A model generated the notes under the pieces. The model saw only the letters and a list, made by a program, of their open reading frames with translations, was not told the DNA's origin and searched no databases. DNA of 64,000 nt from Oleiagrimonas sp. C23AA. GTDB taxonomy: Bacteria; Pseudomonadota; Gammaproteobacteria; Xanthomonadales; Rhodanobacteraceae. Made by a program: the position numbers and the translations under genes. The DNA lies in assembly GCF_011759385.1 (NCBI RefSeq), contig NZ_JAARLY010000001.1, positions 496,001 to 560,000 of the forward strand, in the 5' to 3' direction. Positions 34,309 to 44,025 of the stretch are shown piece by piece. Within the stretch, counting starts at the first letter, position 1, and every line of letters starts with the position of its first letter.

Positions 34309-35649
34309 ATGGAGTTCCCGCGTCCAATGCTTAGTGCCGTTGAGTTTTTCCGTTCCATTGCGTCGAAGCTTGGATCTGCCGAACATCGTTACCGGGAGGC
34401 CCTGGTCCGTGGGCAGGCGGTGATCGACTTCCACGCGGATGGCACCATTCGGCGCGTCAATGACGACTTTCTTCAGCTGTTCGGCTATGCGCGCCATGAG
34501 GTGATCGGACATCACCACCGCATGTTTGTCGGCCATCACGCCGAGACGGACGAGTATCGTGCGTTCTGGGCCGATCTGGCCCATGGCCAGTTCAAGCAAG
34601 GCGTTTACAAGCGCTACACCAAGGCAGGGCGTGAGGTTTGGATCCAGGGCACGTACAGTCCGCTTTTCGATCGGCGAGGGCGTGTGGTGGGAGTGGTCAA
34701 GCACGCCGTCGATGTCACCGATAATCTGCTGAGACAGGCGGACATGCGCGGGCGTCTTGCCGCCATCGACCGTTCCCAGGCTGTCATCACGTTTGACCTG
34801 AACGGCATTATTCTGGATGCCAATGAGAACTTCCTGCGCGCCACCGGTTATGCGCTGGAGGAGATCGTTGGTGCCCACCACCGCATCTTCGTGCCTGGGT
34901 CAGAGCATCAGTCGCAGGCGTACGCCGATTTCTGGGCCCACTTGCGCAAGGGCGAATACCGAGAGGCGCTGTTCAAGCGTCTTCGCAAGGACGGCTCCGA
35001 GCTGTGGATACAGGCCACTTACAACCCCATCCTTGATGCCGCCGGTCGTCCGGTGAAAGTGGTGAAGTACGCCACGGATGTCACCGCGCGCACCCGGGCA
35101 TCGATGTGCATGTCCAAGGCACTGGGGGATCTGTCCGCAGCGATACCAAGCATCGCCGAGCAGTCGATGGAGGCGGCCAGTCTGGCTTCCAGCGCCAGCG
35201 AACGGGCCAAGATGGGCAGTCACACCGTTGCCGAGTTGGACAAGGCCATCTCGGCGATCAACCAACACGCCAAGGACATGAATGAGATGGTCAGCACCAT
35301 CAATGGCATTTCCTTTCAGACCAACCTGCTGGCGTTGAACGCCACGGTCGAAGCGGCTCATGCCGGTGCGCTGGGACAGGGTTTTGCCGTGGTTGCCAAG
35401 GAAGTACGCGAGCTGGCCACCCGCAGCGGTCAGTCCGCGACACAGATTCGCCAGGTCATCGAGCACGTCGCCGATGCGTTGACGCAATGCACGGGTCATG
35501 CCGCCCAGGCGCGCCAGGCCATGGAGGATATTCTGCTGTCGTCGGTTAATGTGAGTGATCACATCCGGCGCATTGCCGCGTCCACCCAGCGCCAGAGTGC
35601 CGACGTGGCGGAGATCGATCGGGCGGTGGGTACGATGAGGTCGCCCTGA
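34309..35649 (+). CDS. Soluble two-PAS chemoreceptor (BdlA-like)
   Basis: The 446-residue protein has two PAS domains (about residues 30-140 and 150-260; shared pattern [17 protein letters not shown] / [17 protein letters not shown]), then a methyl-accepting signalling domain with tip [20 protein letters not shown]. There is no membrane segment. This is the layout of BdlA-type receptors that link redox or energy state to motility and biofilm dispersal. The ATG at 34309 is preferred to a TTG 84 bases upstream because it follows the sigma-28-like promoter. The signalling domain is short, as in BdlA. Confidence 0.87.
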   Translation: MEFPRPMLSAVEFFRSIASKLGSAEHRYREALVRGQAVIDFHADGTIRRVNDDFLQLFGYARHEVIGHHHRMFVGHHAETDEYRAFWADLAHGQFKQGVYKRYTKAGREVWIQGTYSPLFDRRGRVVGVVKHAVDVTDNLLRQADMRGRLAAIDRSQAVITFDLNGIILDANENFLRATGYALEEIVGAHHRIFVPGSEHQSQAYADFWAHLRKGEYREALFKRLRKDGSELWIQATYNPILDAAGRPVKVVKYATDVTARTRASMCMSKALGDLSAAIPSIAEQSMEAASLASSASERAKMGSHTVAELDKAISAINQHAKDMNEMVSTINGISFQTNLLALNATVEAAHAGALGQGFAVVAKEVRELATRSGQSATQIRQVIEHVADALTQCTGHAAQARQAMEDILLSSVNVSDHIRRIAASTQRQSADVAEIDRAVGTMRSP

Positions 35650-35722
35650 GCCGATTGGAGGTAAACCGGAGACCGATCAAGCTGCCATTGCCGGAGTTTC
35701 TGCCGGGGGCACGAGCACAACG

Positions 35723-35751
35723 AAAAAGGCCGCCGGTCGCGACCGGCGGCC
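35723..35751 (-). terminator. Strong GC palindrome with U-run
   Basis: A perfect 24-bp palindrome (GGCCGCCGGTCG / CGACCGGCGGCC, 35728-35751) is followed on the minus strand by TTTTTCG. It ends transcription of the small gene at 35782 and may also slow transcripts from the chemoreceptor. Confidence 0.8.
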
Positions 35752-35781
35752 TCTTGTCTTGAGTTTCCCGTCCGATGCGGG

Positions 35782-36048
35782 TCAGCGTCCGAGCAGTTTT
35801 TGATCGATGCGCTCGCGCGCGATTTTGTGGGAAGTATAAAGTGCCAAACTCTCGGAGTTGGCCATGTGGGAGCGTTCAAAGCGCGCCAGCTGCTTACCGC
35901 CGCGCCACTCGATCCCCTTGAGATTGAAGATGGCGACACCACCCGGCTCCGTCTCCAGGCGCTCGATTTCCAGCGTGTAGCCCTCGCCCCTGTGCTTTCC
36001 GCGATCAGTGAAGCGATTCACACGGTAAGGATGCTTGGTGTCTGACAT
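35782..36048 (-). CDS. Small conserved-looking hypothetical protein
   Basis: The 88-residue protein starts MSDTKHPYRVNRFTDRGKHR and is charged and soluble. A strong ribosome site (GGAGGA, 6 bases before ATG) makes independent translation likely. I do not recognise the family. Its frame is continuous with the upstream PEP-CTERM gene, so it is also the possible tail of a fused product. A strong terminator follows. Confidence 0.65.
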   Translation of the reverse strand: MSDTKHPYRVNRFTDRGKHRGEGYTLEIERLETEPGGVAIFNLKGIEWRGGKQLARFERSHMANSESLALYTSHKIARERIDQKLLGR

Positions 36049-36819
36049 GGTCAGTCCTCCAGCGTTTGCGAGAGGTTCCCATCCTCCTCGGGGGTGAGGC
36101 ATGACTTCAAGCAAGCCGATCACAGTCGGGGGGGGCGTGTTCAGGCCACGTTTGGACGGGTATTCACTGGCCGTTGTGCTGTCTCGGAAAGACGTGATGG
36201 CATGCGCGCCTGAACCGCGCCAGGGGCGGCGTCGGGCAGCGTTGGTTGCCAACAAGCCGACGGCCAACAGCCCGAAGGCGGCGAGCAGGTTGGGCTCGGG
36301 GACCGGTATCGGGTCCGTCCTGACTCCAACTGCCAGTAGCCGCTGGCTCCCGAGCAGAAGTCCTGATGACAAGGTTCGGAGTTTGTCGGCGATATAGCTC
36401 ACGCTCCAAAGGGGAAACGATGGCCCTGCTGTGGAAGTCATTTGGTAGATGTGGTCCAGGTCAAAGACCGTGATGCTGCCGGACAAGTAGGTGGTGAACT
36501 GAACATTTGTCTGGATCGCCCAGTAGGAGAATCCCTCTTGCGCTCTCGGCGACAGCAGTCGTCCGCTGAAATCGGTACCCAGCAGGGGGGAGTGGGGATC
36601 CTCTTCCGGGATGCCATAGTGCAGGAATTCGTAATGCATGCTGCCGGCGCGGTAGGCGGCATCGGTGACTTCGAACGTTGCATGGGATGGCACGGGATAA
36701 GTCCCATCATCCTGGACCGTATGCCAGCCGTAAATGACGGTGGCGCCCGCAGGCAGGCTCAGCAGAACCCATAACGACACAGCGGCGACGAGCAAAGCCG
36801 CCAGCTTGATACGTTTCAC
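35782..36819 (-). CDS. PEP-CTERM protein, frame runs on into the next gene
   Basis: The protein starts at a GTG with ribosome site GGAGGGG. It has a signal peptide (VKRIKLAALLVAAVSLWVLL), an exported domain (ATVIYGWHTVQDDG) and a sorting signal PVPEPNLLAAFGLLAVGLLA then AARRR at about residue 205. A normal protein of the family would stop there. No stop occurs, and the frame continues through ~50 unconserved residues into the small protein at 35782-36048. A lost stop or sequencing error is likely. It is a paralogue of the protein at 16416. Confidence 0.7.
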   Translation of the reverse strand: MKRIKLAALLVAAVSLWVLLSLPAGATVIYGWHTVQDDGTYPVPSHATFEVTDAAYRAGSMHYEFLHYGIPEEDPHSPLLGTDFSGRLLSPRAQEGFSYWAIQTNVQFTTYLSGSITVFDLDHIYQMTSTAGPSFPLWSVSYIADKLRTLSSGLLLGSQRLLAVGVRTDPIPVPEPNLLAAFGLLAVGLLATNAARRRPWRGSGAHAITSFRDSTTASEYPSKRGLNTPPPTVIGLLEVMPHPRGGWEPLANAGGLTMSDTKHPYRVNRFTDRGKHRGEGYTLEIERLETEPGGVAIFNLKGIEWRGGKQLARFERSHMANSESLALYTSHKIARERIDQKLLGR

Positions 36820-37035
36820 GGCACCCCTCCTCATTGACGTTCGTCATGGATCGGTACGGATGAACCCGAGCCTGGACTGCCCGCTCTGGGGCGCTTTGAT
36901 ATGGATCAAGCCTTGTGGTCACCCGGGTGCGCGCTGCCGGCGGCTACATGGCCTTGGCTCATGTATGCCTTCATGCACATGTCCGGTCGTGTGTAGCGGG
37001 TTAGGTTCGATGGCTGTCCCCCATCGGTGTACATC

Positions 37036-38967
37036 ATGGCTTCTGCACGTTTTTCCTTGTCCTTGCTGTCGGCGGTGGTGTCGCTGGCGCTGGGTAGCTC
37101 GGCTGTCGCTGCGCCTTCCGCGCCGCCGCCGACGCACTCGCACTATCCGAACCTGCCCAGCGAGACACCGGCGAACTTCAAGCCGGTGACCAAGGCCATG
37201 GACTACACCAAGCGGGTGGTGCAGGTGCCGATGCGCGATGGCATCAAGCTCAATACGGTGATCGTGATTCCCAAGGGCGCGCACAACGCCGGTATCGTGC
37301 TGGAGCGCACGCCCTATAACGCCGACCATTTCGCCAGCAACGATCGCGAATCGCACGATGCCATCCTGAAGGCCGGTTACATCCACGTGTATCAGGATGT
37401 GCGTGGCAAGTACGGTTCGGAAGGCGACTACGTCATGAACCGCTACGTGCGCGGTCCGCTGAACCCGACGCCGGTCTCCGACGCCACCGACGCCTCGGAT
37501 ACCATCGGCTGGCTGGTCAAGCACGTGAAGCAGAGCAACGGCCGCGTCGCGATCATGGGTATTTCCTATGATGGCTTCGAGGCGCTGATGGGCCTGGTGC
37601 ATCCCAACCCCGCGCTGAAGGCGGCGGTGCCGGAAAACCCGATGGTCGATGGCTGGAAGGGCGACGACTGGTTCCACAATGGCGCCTTCCGCGAGCAGAT
37701 GATGCCGTACATCTATTCGCAGGAGGCCACGCGCGCCAACAAGGACGAGTGGTGGTCGAACTATCACGACGACTACACCATGTACCTGGATGCCGGTAAC
37801 CCCAGCGTGCTGGCCAAGCAGCACGGCATGGAGCAGTTGGGCTTCTGGAACAAGTTGGTCAAGCATTCCTCGTATGACCAGTTCTGGCAGGACCAGGCGG
37901 TCGACAAGATTCTGGCCAAGGAGCCGCTGACCGTGCCGACCATGCTGGTGGCCGGCGAGTGGGATCAGGAGGATATCTACGGCGCGCTGGCCGTGTATCG
38001 CGCGCTGTATGCCAAGGCCGGCAACCGCCAGAACCTGTATCTGACGCTGGGCCCTTGGTTCCACGGTGAAGAGGCCGGGCACGGCACGCACCTGGGTGCC
38101 ATCAAGTTTGGCTCCGATACCTCGGCGTATTTCCGCAAGCACTTCCTGATGCCGTTCCTGGCTCAGCATCTGAAGAGTGATGGCGCCGACGCACACCTGG
38201 CGCATGTGAATGCCTACGTCACCGGTACCAACAAGTGGGAGCAGCTGCCAAGCTGGCCGGCGTGCCCGGGCGATTGCTCCATTCAGCACGATCCGATCTA
38301 CCTGCAGGCCGATCATGGCTTGAGCTTCAGCGAGCCGACGGCGGGCCAGGGCAAGGGCTACGACCAGTACATTTCCAACCCGGATACGCCGGTGCCGTAT
38401 CGTGCGCGCCCGGTGCCGCCGGCGGAAACCAAGACCTGGCCGCAGTGGCTGGTCGGCGATCAGCGTCCGGCCGCCGCACGCCCGGATGTGGAAACCTACG
38501 AAACGCCGGTGCTCAAGCATGCCGTGCGCATCAGCGGACGCCCGATGGTGCACCTGATCGCCTCCACCAGCGGCACCGATTCGGACTGGGTGGTCAAGCT
38601 GATCGACGTCTATCCGCAGCAGGATGCCAAGGAGCAGGACATGAGCGGCTATCAGCTGGCCGTGGCCATGGATATTTTCCGCGGACGCTTCCGCCAGAGC
38701 CTGTCGCACCCGACGCCGCTGACGCCGAACAAGCCGCTGACCTACGGCTTTGCACTGCCGGCCGCTGACCACGTGTTCCTGCCGGGTCACCGCATCATGG
38801 TGCAGATCCAGTCCAGCTGGTTCCCGCTGTACGACCGCAACCCGCAGAAGTTCGTCAAGAACATCTTCAAGGCCAAGCCGTCTGACTATATCGAGGCCAC
38901 CCAGCGCATCTACCATAGCCCCGCGCACACCACCTACATCGACCTGCCGGTGGCCAAGAGCAAGTAA
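37036..38967 (+). CDS. Secreted CocE/NonD-family hydrolase (alpha-amino acid ester hydrolase-like)
   Basis: The 643-residue protein has a signal peptide (SLSLLSAVVSLALGSSAVAA). Its alpha/beta hydrolase domain carries the nucleophile elbow GISYDG (Ser about residue 177) and LERTPYNA and QDVRGKYGSEG ahead of it. GEWDQEDIYGA holds a likely Asp, and GPWFHGEEAGHG the His region. A C-terminal jelly-roll domain includes MDIFRGRFRQS and PGHRIMVQIQSSWFP. This layout matches alpha-amino acid ester hydrolases and glutaryl acylases, which act on esters or amides such as beta-lactam side chains. A GTG nine bases upstream is a possible start. Confidence 0.88.
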   Translation: MASARFSLSLLSAVVSLALGSSAVAAPSAPPPTHSHYPNLPSETPANFKPVTKAMDYTKRVVQVPMRDGIKLNTVIVIPKGAHNAGIVLERTPYNADHFASNDRESHDAILKAGYIHVYQDVRGKYGSEGDYVMNRYVRGPLNPTPVSDATDASDTIGWLVKHVKQSNGRVAIMGISYDGFEALMGLVHPNPALKAAVPENPMVDGWKGDDWFHNGAFREQMMPYIYSQEATRANKDEWWSNYHDDYTMYLDAGNPSVLAKQHGMEQLGFWNKLVKHSSYDQFWQDQAVDKILAKEPLTVPTMLVAGEWDQEDIYGALAVYRALYAKAGNRQNLYLTLGPWFHGEEAGHGTHLGAIKFGSDTSAYFRKHFLMPFLAQHLKSDGADAHLAHVNAYVTGTNKWEQLPSWPACPGDCSIQHDPIYLQADHGLSFSEPTAGQGKGYDQYISNPDTPVPYRARPVPPAETKTWPQWLVGDQRPAAARPDVETYETPVLKHAVRISGRPMVHLIASTSGTDSDWVVKLIDVYPQQDAKEQDMSGYQLAVAMDIFRGRFRQSLSHPTPLTPNKPLTYGFALPAADHVFLPGHRIMVQIQSSWFPLYDRNPQKFVKNIFKAKPSDYIEATQRIYHSPAHTTYIDLPVAKSK

Positions 38968-39016
38968 AGCCAAAAGCCTGATGGCGCCTGTCTGAGTCAG
39001 GCAGGCTGGAAAGCAT

Positions 39017-39054
39017 GCGGCGGGGAGAGTCGATGATTCTCCCCGCCGCTTTTT
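39017..39054 (+). terminator. Terminator after first CocE/NonD gene
   Basis: GCGGCGGGGAGA pairs perfectly with TCTCCCCGCCGC around a 9-base loop and is followed by TTTTT. It lies about 50 bp after the stop codon. Confidence 0.88.
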
Positions 39055-39177
39055 GTGGGCAGCGATTGACCTGCGGATGAGTACGCCTGGTTCCCCGATT
39101 TATGAAAGGATGATCGGGTGCAGGCACTTTCTCGAGAGAGACGCCTGTTTTCACACCACAACGAAAAGGAAGTCCAC

Positions 39178-41142
39178 ATGCACTGGGCACGGATGATGAC
39201 GCTTGTCGGGATGGTTTTTGCTCTGCCATTAGCGGCTCATGCGGACGCTTCAACGGCAAAGAGCGAGGCCAAGGCCAAGCTGATCGCCCAGCGCTGGAAG
39301 GTGGAGCACCAGCTGCAGCATCTGGCCGTTATTGATCGCCAGGTGATGATTAGAATGCGCGATGGCAAGCGCATGGCGGCCGATATCTATCGACCCAAAT
39401 ACGCCAAGGGCAGGGTGCCGGTGATCCTCTGGCGCACCCCATACAACACCAACTACTGGGATGTAACGTTGGGCGCGCCCGCCGACTTTCAGAAGCTGGC
39501 GCTTCCGGCCATCAAGCATGGTTACGCGTTCGCGGTGGTCACCGAACGCGGTCATTACTTTTCCGAAGGGAACTACGACATTCTGGGTGCGCCCACGACC
39601 GATGGCAGTGACGAGGTCCACTGGTTGGCCACGCGCCCGTGGTCCAACGGCAAGGTCGGAACGATGGGGTGCTCATCGTCCGCCGAATGGCAGTTGGCGG
39701 TGGTGGCGCGCGATGACCCCGGGTTAGCCACCTTCAACGTGCAGGGTTTCGGCGCGGGCGTGGGTCACGTGGGGCCCTATTACGAGCAGGGCAACTGGTT
39801 TCGCGGCGGCGCTGTGCGCATGGCATTCATCGAGTGGCTCTACTACGAGCAGAACACGCTGCGCCCCATGTTTTCGCATGACATGTCGCGCGCTGACCGC
39901 GTGCGAGCGGCGAAAATGTATGACCTGGAGCCGCACCTGCCAGCGGTCAAATGGGACAAGGCGCTGTGGCATCTGCCGGTGCGCGACATCATCAGGCATG
40001 CCGGTGGACCGGCGGGTATCTTTTCGCACGCCATGCCCGTGCCCGATGGCGGCGACATGATTGATCGCACGCCCAGTGACCCGGCCTGGCGCCAAGGTGG
40101 GCTCTGGCATCAATCGATGCCCATCACCAAGCCGGGGCTATGGTTCATGAGCTGGTACGACTATTCCATTTCGCCCAACCTCGCGGCCTATAACTATGTG
40201 CGCGACCATGCGCCCAAAGCGGTGGCCGACAAGCAATATGCGGTCATCGCCCCTGATCTTCACTGCGCCTATGGCATGGAGAAAAAGGACACCAAGGTCG
40301 GCCAGCTGGACGTAGGCGATGCGCGCTTTGATTATGACCAACTGATCTACGGCTGGTTCGATCACTTTCTGAAAGGCGAGCACAACGGCATTCTGCAAAG
40401 GCAACCGAAGGTGATGTATTACTTGCTGGGCGCCAATACCTGGAAGCACGCCGACACCTGGCCGCCGGCCGGTGTGGTAAAGCAAACCTTCTACCTCCAC
40501 AGCGCGGGCCAGGCCAACACGTTGCGCGGTGACGGCTCGTTGCAGGCAAAACCGGCCGTGGGCGACTCCCCCGACCGCTTTACCTATGATCCGGCGCACC
40601 CGGTGCTGACGCATGGCGGGTGTTGTATTGGTGACTTGAGGCATGCCGGGCCCATGGATCAGACACCCTTCGAAACGCGCCAGGATGTGTTGGTCTATCA
40701 GACCCAGCCATTCAAACATGGCATGGTCGCGACCGGTCCGGTCAGCATGACGTTGTACGTGTCATCAAGCGCACGAGACACCGATTTCACCTTCAAGGTC
40801 ATCGACGTCTATCCGGATGGCAAGGCCTATGACCTGGTCGACAACATCCAGCGCATGCGTTGGCGCGAAGGCTATAACCGGCCGCCGGTCTGGATGCATC
40901 CGCATCAGGTGTACAAGGTGAGATTCCAGCCGATCGATATCGGCAATGCGTTTCTTCCTGGGCACCGGCTGCGGGTGGAAGTCAGCAGCAGCGACTTCCC
41001 GCGCTTTGATCGCAATCTCAATACCGGCGGCAACAATGAGGCCGACAAGCATTGGGTGAAGGCCCATAACGCCGTTCACCATGGGGGTGTTTATCCGTCC
41101 CAGATCACATTCACCGTGATGCCTGGCGCAGCGCATGGTTGA
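39178..41142 (+). CDS. Secreted CocE/NonD-family hydrolase, divergent type
   Basis: The 654-residue protein has a signal peptide (MMTLVGMVFALPLAAHA) and the X-Pro dipeptidyl-peptidase/CocE architecture: VMIRMRDGKRMAADIYRP, WRTPYNTNY, TERGHYFSEG and a late PGHRLRVEVSSSDFPRFD. The nucleophile elbow reads GCSSSAE rather than the usual GxSYxG, so the Tyr that helps form the oxyanion hole is replaced by Ser. It may act on different acyl groups than its two neighbours, or be impaired. AAGGAAG precedes the ATG. Confidence 0.85.
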   Translation: MHWARMMTLVGMVFALPLAAHADASTAKSEAKAKLIAQRWKVEHQLQHLAVIDRQVMIRMRDGKRMAADIYRPKYAKGRVPVILWRTPYNTNYWDVTLGAPADFQKLALPAIKHGYAFAVVTERGHYFSEGNYDILGAPTTDGSDEVHWLATRPWSNGKVGTMGCSSSAEWQLAVVARDDPGLATFNVQGFGAGVGHVGPYYEQGNWFRGGAVRMAFIEWLYYEQNTLRPMFSHDMSRADRVRAAKMYDLEPHLPAVKWDKALWHLPVRDIIRHAGGPAGIFSHAMPVPDGGDMIDRTPSDPAWRQGGLWHQSMPITKPGLWFMSWYDYSISPNLAAYNYVRDHAPKAVADKQYAVIAPDLHCAYGMEKKDTKVGQLDVGDARFDYDQLIYGWFDHFLKGEHNGILQRQPKVMYYLLGANTWKHADTWPPAGVVKQTFYLHSAGQANTLRGDGSLQAKPAVGDSPDRFTYDPAHPVLTHGGCCIGDLRHAGPMDQTPFETRQDVLVYQTQPFKHGMVATGPVSMTLYVSSSARDTDFTFKVIDVYPDGKAYDLVDNIQRMRWREGYNRPPVWMHPHQVYKVRFQPIDIGNAFLPGHRLRVEVSSSDFPRFDRNLNTGGNNEADKHWVKAHNAVHHGGVYPSQITFTVMPGAAHG

Positions 41143-41264
41143 TACCCCGCGCTGCGTCCGGCATCACTAGGCGGCCAAGATGCAGGATTATCCGCCATAG
41201 ACAAGCACGAGGCTTGTCAGGCTATTAAAAGACTTTTGAGGTCTTCATAAACGCTTTGCGCCGC

Positions 41265-42065
41265 TTATTTCCGAACGGCTTTGCGCTGGCGCAGCACACC
41301 CAGGCTGATCAACCCCAATCCCAGAACGAACATGCCCCAGGAGCCCGGCTCCGGCACAGATGTCACAGTGGCACCGTCAAGGCCTTCGATGACGTCATTG
41401 CCGCAATACATGGTCCAGTGAAAGCCCAGGTCTTCTGGATCCAGATCGAGGCCGGTGAGGTCGAAGCTGAAGTTCAGCACCCCGTCGCCGACGCTCCAGC
41501 TACCCGTGTTGCTGGTAGCGGTCGCGCGGTTTTTGTTGACCGCCACTTCCTGGCCATTGCGATAGGTGCAACGGCCCGAGCAATTGATGAAGTGGTCCGA
41601 TAGCAGAGCGTCGGGGTTGTGATTGCGCGAGTTGCCCGCGCCCAGCGCGTAGATCGTGCCGTTGCCACCGGTATTGTTGAGCGGATCATCCAGCGAGAAC
41701 GCGTAGGTCCAGTGGTTGCCATTGGCGGCGTTGTCACTGTTGTAGTTCCCCGAGCCGTAGGGGCTCCAGCCGGTCGACAGGAACAGGTCGCCGTAGCCGA
41801 TGCCTGTATGGTTCGTGGTGTATTGCGAATCGACACCGGCATGCCCGGCGAAGTTGGTGTAGATGCTGACGGTGAGCCGATTTCCGGCGATGCTGGATGT
41901 CAGACCCTCGACGTTGAAGGTATCCACGCCGGGATTGGCGACCACGTCACCATAATTGTGGCCATTGGAACCGTTGTACGAGTCATGCAGGACGGTTGCG
42001 GACGCACCGGAGAAGACGGCTGACAGGCTAAGCGCCGCCAACCATAGTGACCATTTGGCTTTCAT
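41265..42065 (-). CDS. PEP-CTERM sorting-domain protein
   Basis: The 266-residue protein has a signal peptide (MKAKWSLWLAALSLSAVFSG) and an exported beta-rich domain (ATVLHDSYNGSNGHNYGDVV), rich in Asn, Gly, Ser and Thr. A C-terminal sorting signal follows: SVPEPGSWGMFVLGLGLISL and RQRKAVRK. Four Cys may form disulfides. It is probably exosortase-processed and surface-bound or secreted. AGGGGA precedes the ATG; the longer upstream frame is unlikely. It is not closely related to the other two PEP-CTERM proteins here. Confidence 0.88.
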   Translation of the reverse strand: MKAKWSLWLAALSLSAVFSGASATVLHDSYNGSNGHNYGDVVANPGVDTFNVEGLTSSIAGNRLTVSIYTNFAGHAGVDSQYTTNHTGIGYGDLFLSTGWSPYGSGNYNSDNAANGNHWTYAFSLDDPLNNTGGNGTIYALGAGNSRNHNPDALLSDHFINCSGRCTYRNGQEVAVNKNRATATSNTGSWSVGDGVLNFSFDLTGLDLDPEDLGFHWTMYCGNDVIEGLDGATVTSVPEPGSWGMFVLGLGLISLGVLRQRKAVRK

Positions 42066-42406
42066 GAATGTCCCCTGTTTGCCGGTCTGCCCTGGAGAGG
42101 CGTCCCGGTTCTTGCGGTGCGGAGACATGGTGTCCTCCGCTGTTGAATAGGATGGATGGTATGTTTGCTTGTGATGCACTTAAGCAAAATGGGTGCCACA
42201 ATAAAAATATATTTTAAATCAAAATAGTAAGATCACATTTGGTGATGATCTGAACGCTTTTTGTAAGTTTTTCCGACAAGCGTGAGCATCCGGTTCCTGT
42301 TCGTGTCCATTCAGAAGCATCGCGTGACCGGGACGGTGCTGCTCCATGGGGAAGAAAGGGCTAAAGTGGCGTATTTGGCGTGGGCCAGAGGCCAGGATAG
42401 GGGGCA
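42066..42406. other. AT-rich spacer with small palindrome
   Basis: 42195-42245 is AT-rich and would hold the promoter of the PEP-CTERM gene. ATCAC-ATTTG-GTGAT at 42232-42246 is a perfect 5-5-5 inverted repeat and a possible operator. No gene was recognised. Confidence 0.45.
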
Positions 42407-43834
42407 ATGCGTATGCGAATGCTCGGTGGAGGTCGGCGCGGAGGGGCTGGCATTGGCATCGCGCTATTTGGACTGTCTGCGCTGCTGATGTGGTTACCCG
42501 CTGTGCATACGCCCTTTTGGGGCGATGACTATGTTTTCCTGAGTGCCGCGCACGCGGCCAACGCGTCATCCCAGCCATGGTGGTCGCCCTTCTGGCCGAT
42601 GCACCCGGTGCCGTTCTGGCGTCCGCTTTCGCAGGAAGGCTACTGGCGCCTGGTTGATGCCTGCTTGCACGACAACGTCGTGGCCGTTCATGCCGTGAGT
42701 CTGGTTTTGCATGTATTGGCCAGTGCCAGTGTCGGCTTGCTTGCGCTGATGGTGGCGCGTCGCTGCCAGTGGTCTGGGGCGCGCATGACGGCGGCGCTGG
42801 CAGGCGTGATCTATTTTGGGCTGGGCATGCACATGCTGCCGGTGCACTGGGCCGCGGCTGCGAACAACTCGTTTTTGACCCTGTTTACCAGTCTGTGCGT
42901 GGCGGCTTGGCTATATGCCGCCCTGGCGCAGCGTCCGTGGCGCGCCGCGCTGCTGATGACCGCGCCGCTTCTTCTCGCGTTGGCCTTGTTGAGCAAGGAG
43001 TCGGCGGTGCTCACCGTGGGGCTGATGATGGTGATGCAATTGTTCACTGCATCGTGGCGGATGCGCCGCGGCGAATGGTTTAGTTTGCTTGCCTGTGTGC
43101 TTGTCAGCGCGATATGGCTGGTGCTGCGCGCGCGCTTTGAAGCGCAGACCGATGACACCTACCAGCTGGAGCTGGGCGGGAACGTGCTCCGCAACGGGCT
43201 GGCTTTCGTGGCGTGGATGCTTAATGTGCCGCGCGAGGCCTTGCGTATGGCGGTAACGGGCAACCGGCTACTGGCACTGGCCTGGGTGGCGGCCACGGCG
43301 CTGCCGATGCTGATTGCGATGTTCCTGGGTTTCTGGCAGCGGCGCTCGCGGCTGAGCGGCCGTCAGTGGGCGTGCATGGTGATGTTTGCAGGGCTGGCGT
43401 ACGGGCCGTATTTCCTGCTTGCCTGGAACAGCTATGCCTATTATGCGGCGATCGCCGCGATCCTACCGGTGATTGTGCTGGCGCGTTGCGGTCTCGACCA
43501 TCCACGCCTGCTGTTGATGCTGGGCTTGATCGCCGTATCCTCGTGGGTGGCGGTGCAGGGCACGCGCATGCTCGATCATCCCGGCTTGATTGGCCGTGCG
43601 CGCTGGGGTGAGCGACTGCTCACCGATCTGAAGCACCGCAAGGTGACGACACCCTTGTGGGTGCAGGTCCCTGATCAGCATCGTTTCTACGCCGTGGGTG
43701 TGGCGGGGCTGTCGTGGCGGCTGGGTCTTCCATCCCATGCCATTCACGTCACCAGACACTGTCCGACCAAAGCGCATCAGTGCCTGAAGATCGATGAGCA
43801 CGGCGACTGGCAGTTGACCGCGCCACTTCGATGA
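42407..43834 (+). CDS. Multi-membrane glycosyltransferase-like protein
   Basis: The 475-residue protein has about ten predicted membrane helices. An acidic loop FWGDDYVF follows the first helix, as in GT-C glycosyltransferases that carry catalytic Asp residues there. A soluble C-terminal part (~100 residues, with three Cys) probably faces the periplasm. It may transfer sugars from a polyprenyl-phosphate donor. No neighbour supports a specific polysaccharide, so the function is a fold-level guess. Confidence 0.6.
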   Translation: MRMRMLGGGRRGGAGIGIALFGLSALLMWLPAVHTPFWGDDYVFLSAAHAANASSQPWWSPFWPMHPVPFWRPLSQEGYWRLVDACLHDNVVAVHAVSLVLHVLASASVGLLALMVARRCQWSGARMTAALAGVIYFGLGMHMLPVHWAAAANNSFLTLFTSLCVAAWLYAALAQRPWRAALLMTAPLLLALALLSKESAVLTVGLMMVMQLFTASWRMRRGEWFSLLACVLVSAIWLVLRARFEAQTDDTYQLELGGNVLRNGLAFVAWMLNVPREALRMAVTGNRLLALAWVAATALPMLIAMFLGFWQRRSRLSGRQWACMVMFAGLAYGPYFLLAWNSYAYYAAIAAILPVIVLARCGLDHPRLLLMLGLIAVSSWVAVQGTRMLDHPGLIGRARWGERLLTDLKHRKVTTPLWVQVPDQHRFYAVGVAGLSWRLGLPSHAIHVTRHCPTKAHQCLKIDEHGDWQLTAPLR

Positions 43835-44025
43835 CTTCGCGCTTTTGGCGGCCGGCGGCTTGAGCCTTCTGCCACAGCACAAGGCGGCCGGGTTCGCGCG
43901 GCGCAGCCCCATGGTCGCCTTCGCGGGTCAGTGAATGCGGCTTGCTTTTCGTCTTGACAGCACACCGCGCTGCCTTGTCTCGTCGGGTACACTTTGCCCT
44001 GAGCTTTTCAGGTTTTTTATAGCGC

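Noticed and set aside
36919-38973. 684-residue minus-strand frame opposite the first CocE/NonD gene
   Set aside because: Antisense frame rich in His, Arg and Val from codon-position bias; the plus strand encodes a clear enzyme with signal peptide.
43954-43995. TTGACA before the diguanylate cyclase as a sigma-70 promoter
   Set aside because: The next -10-like hexamer (TACACT) is about 28 bases away, far from the required 17.
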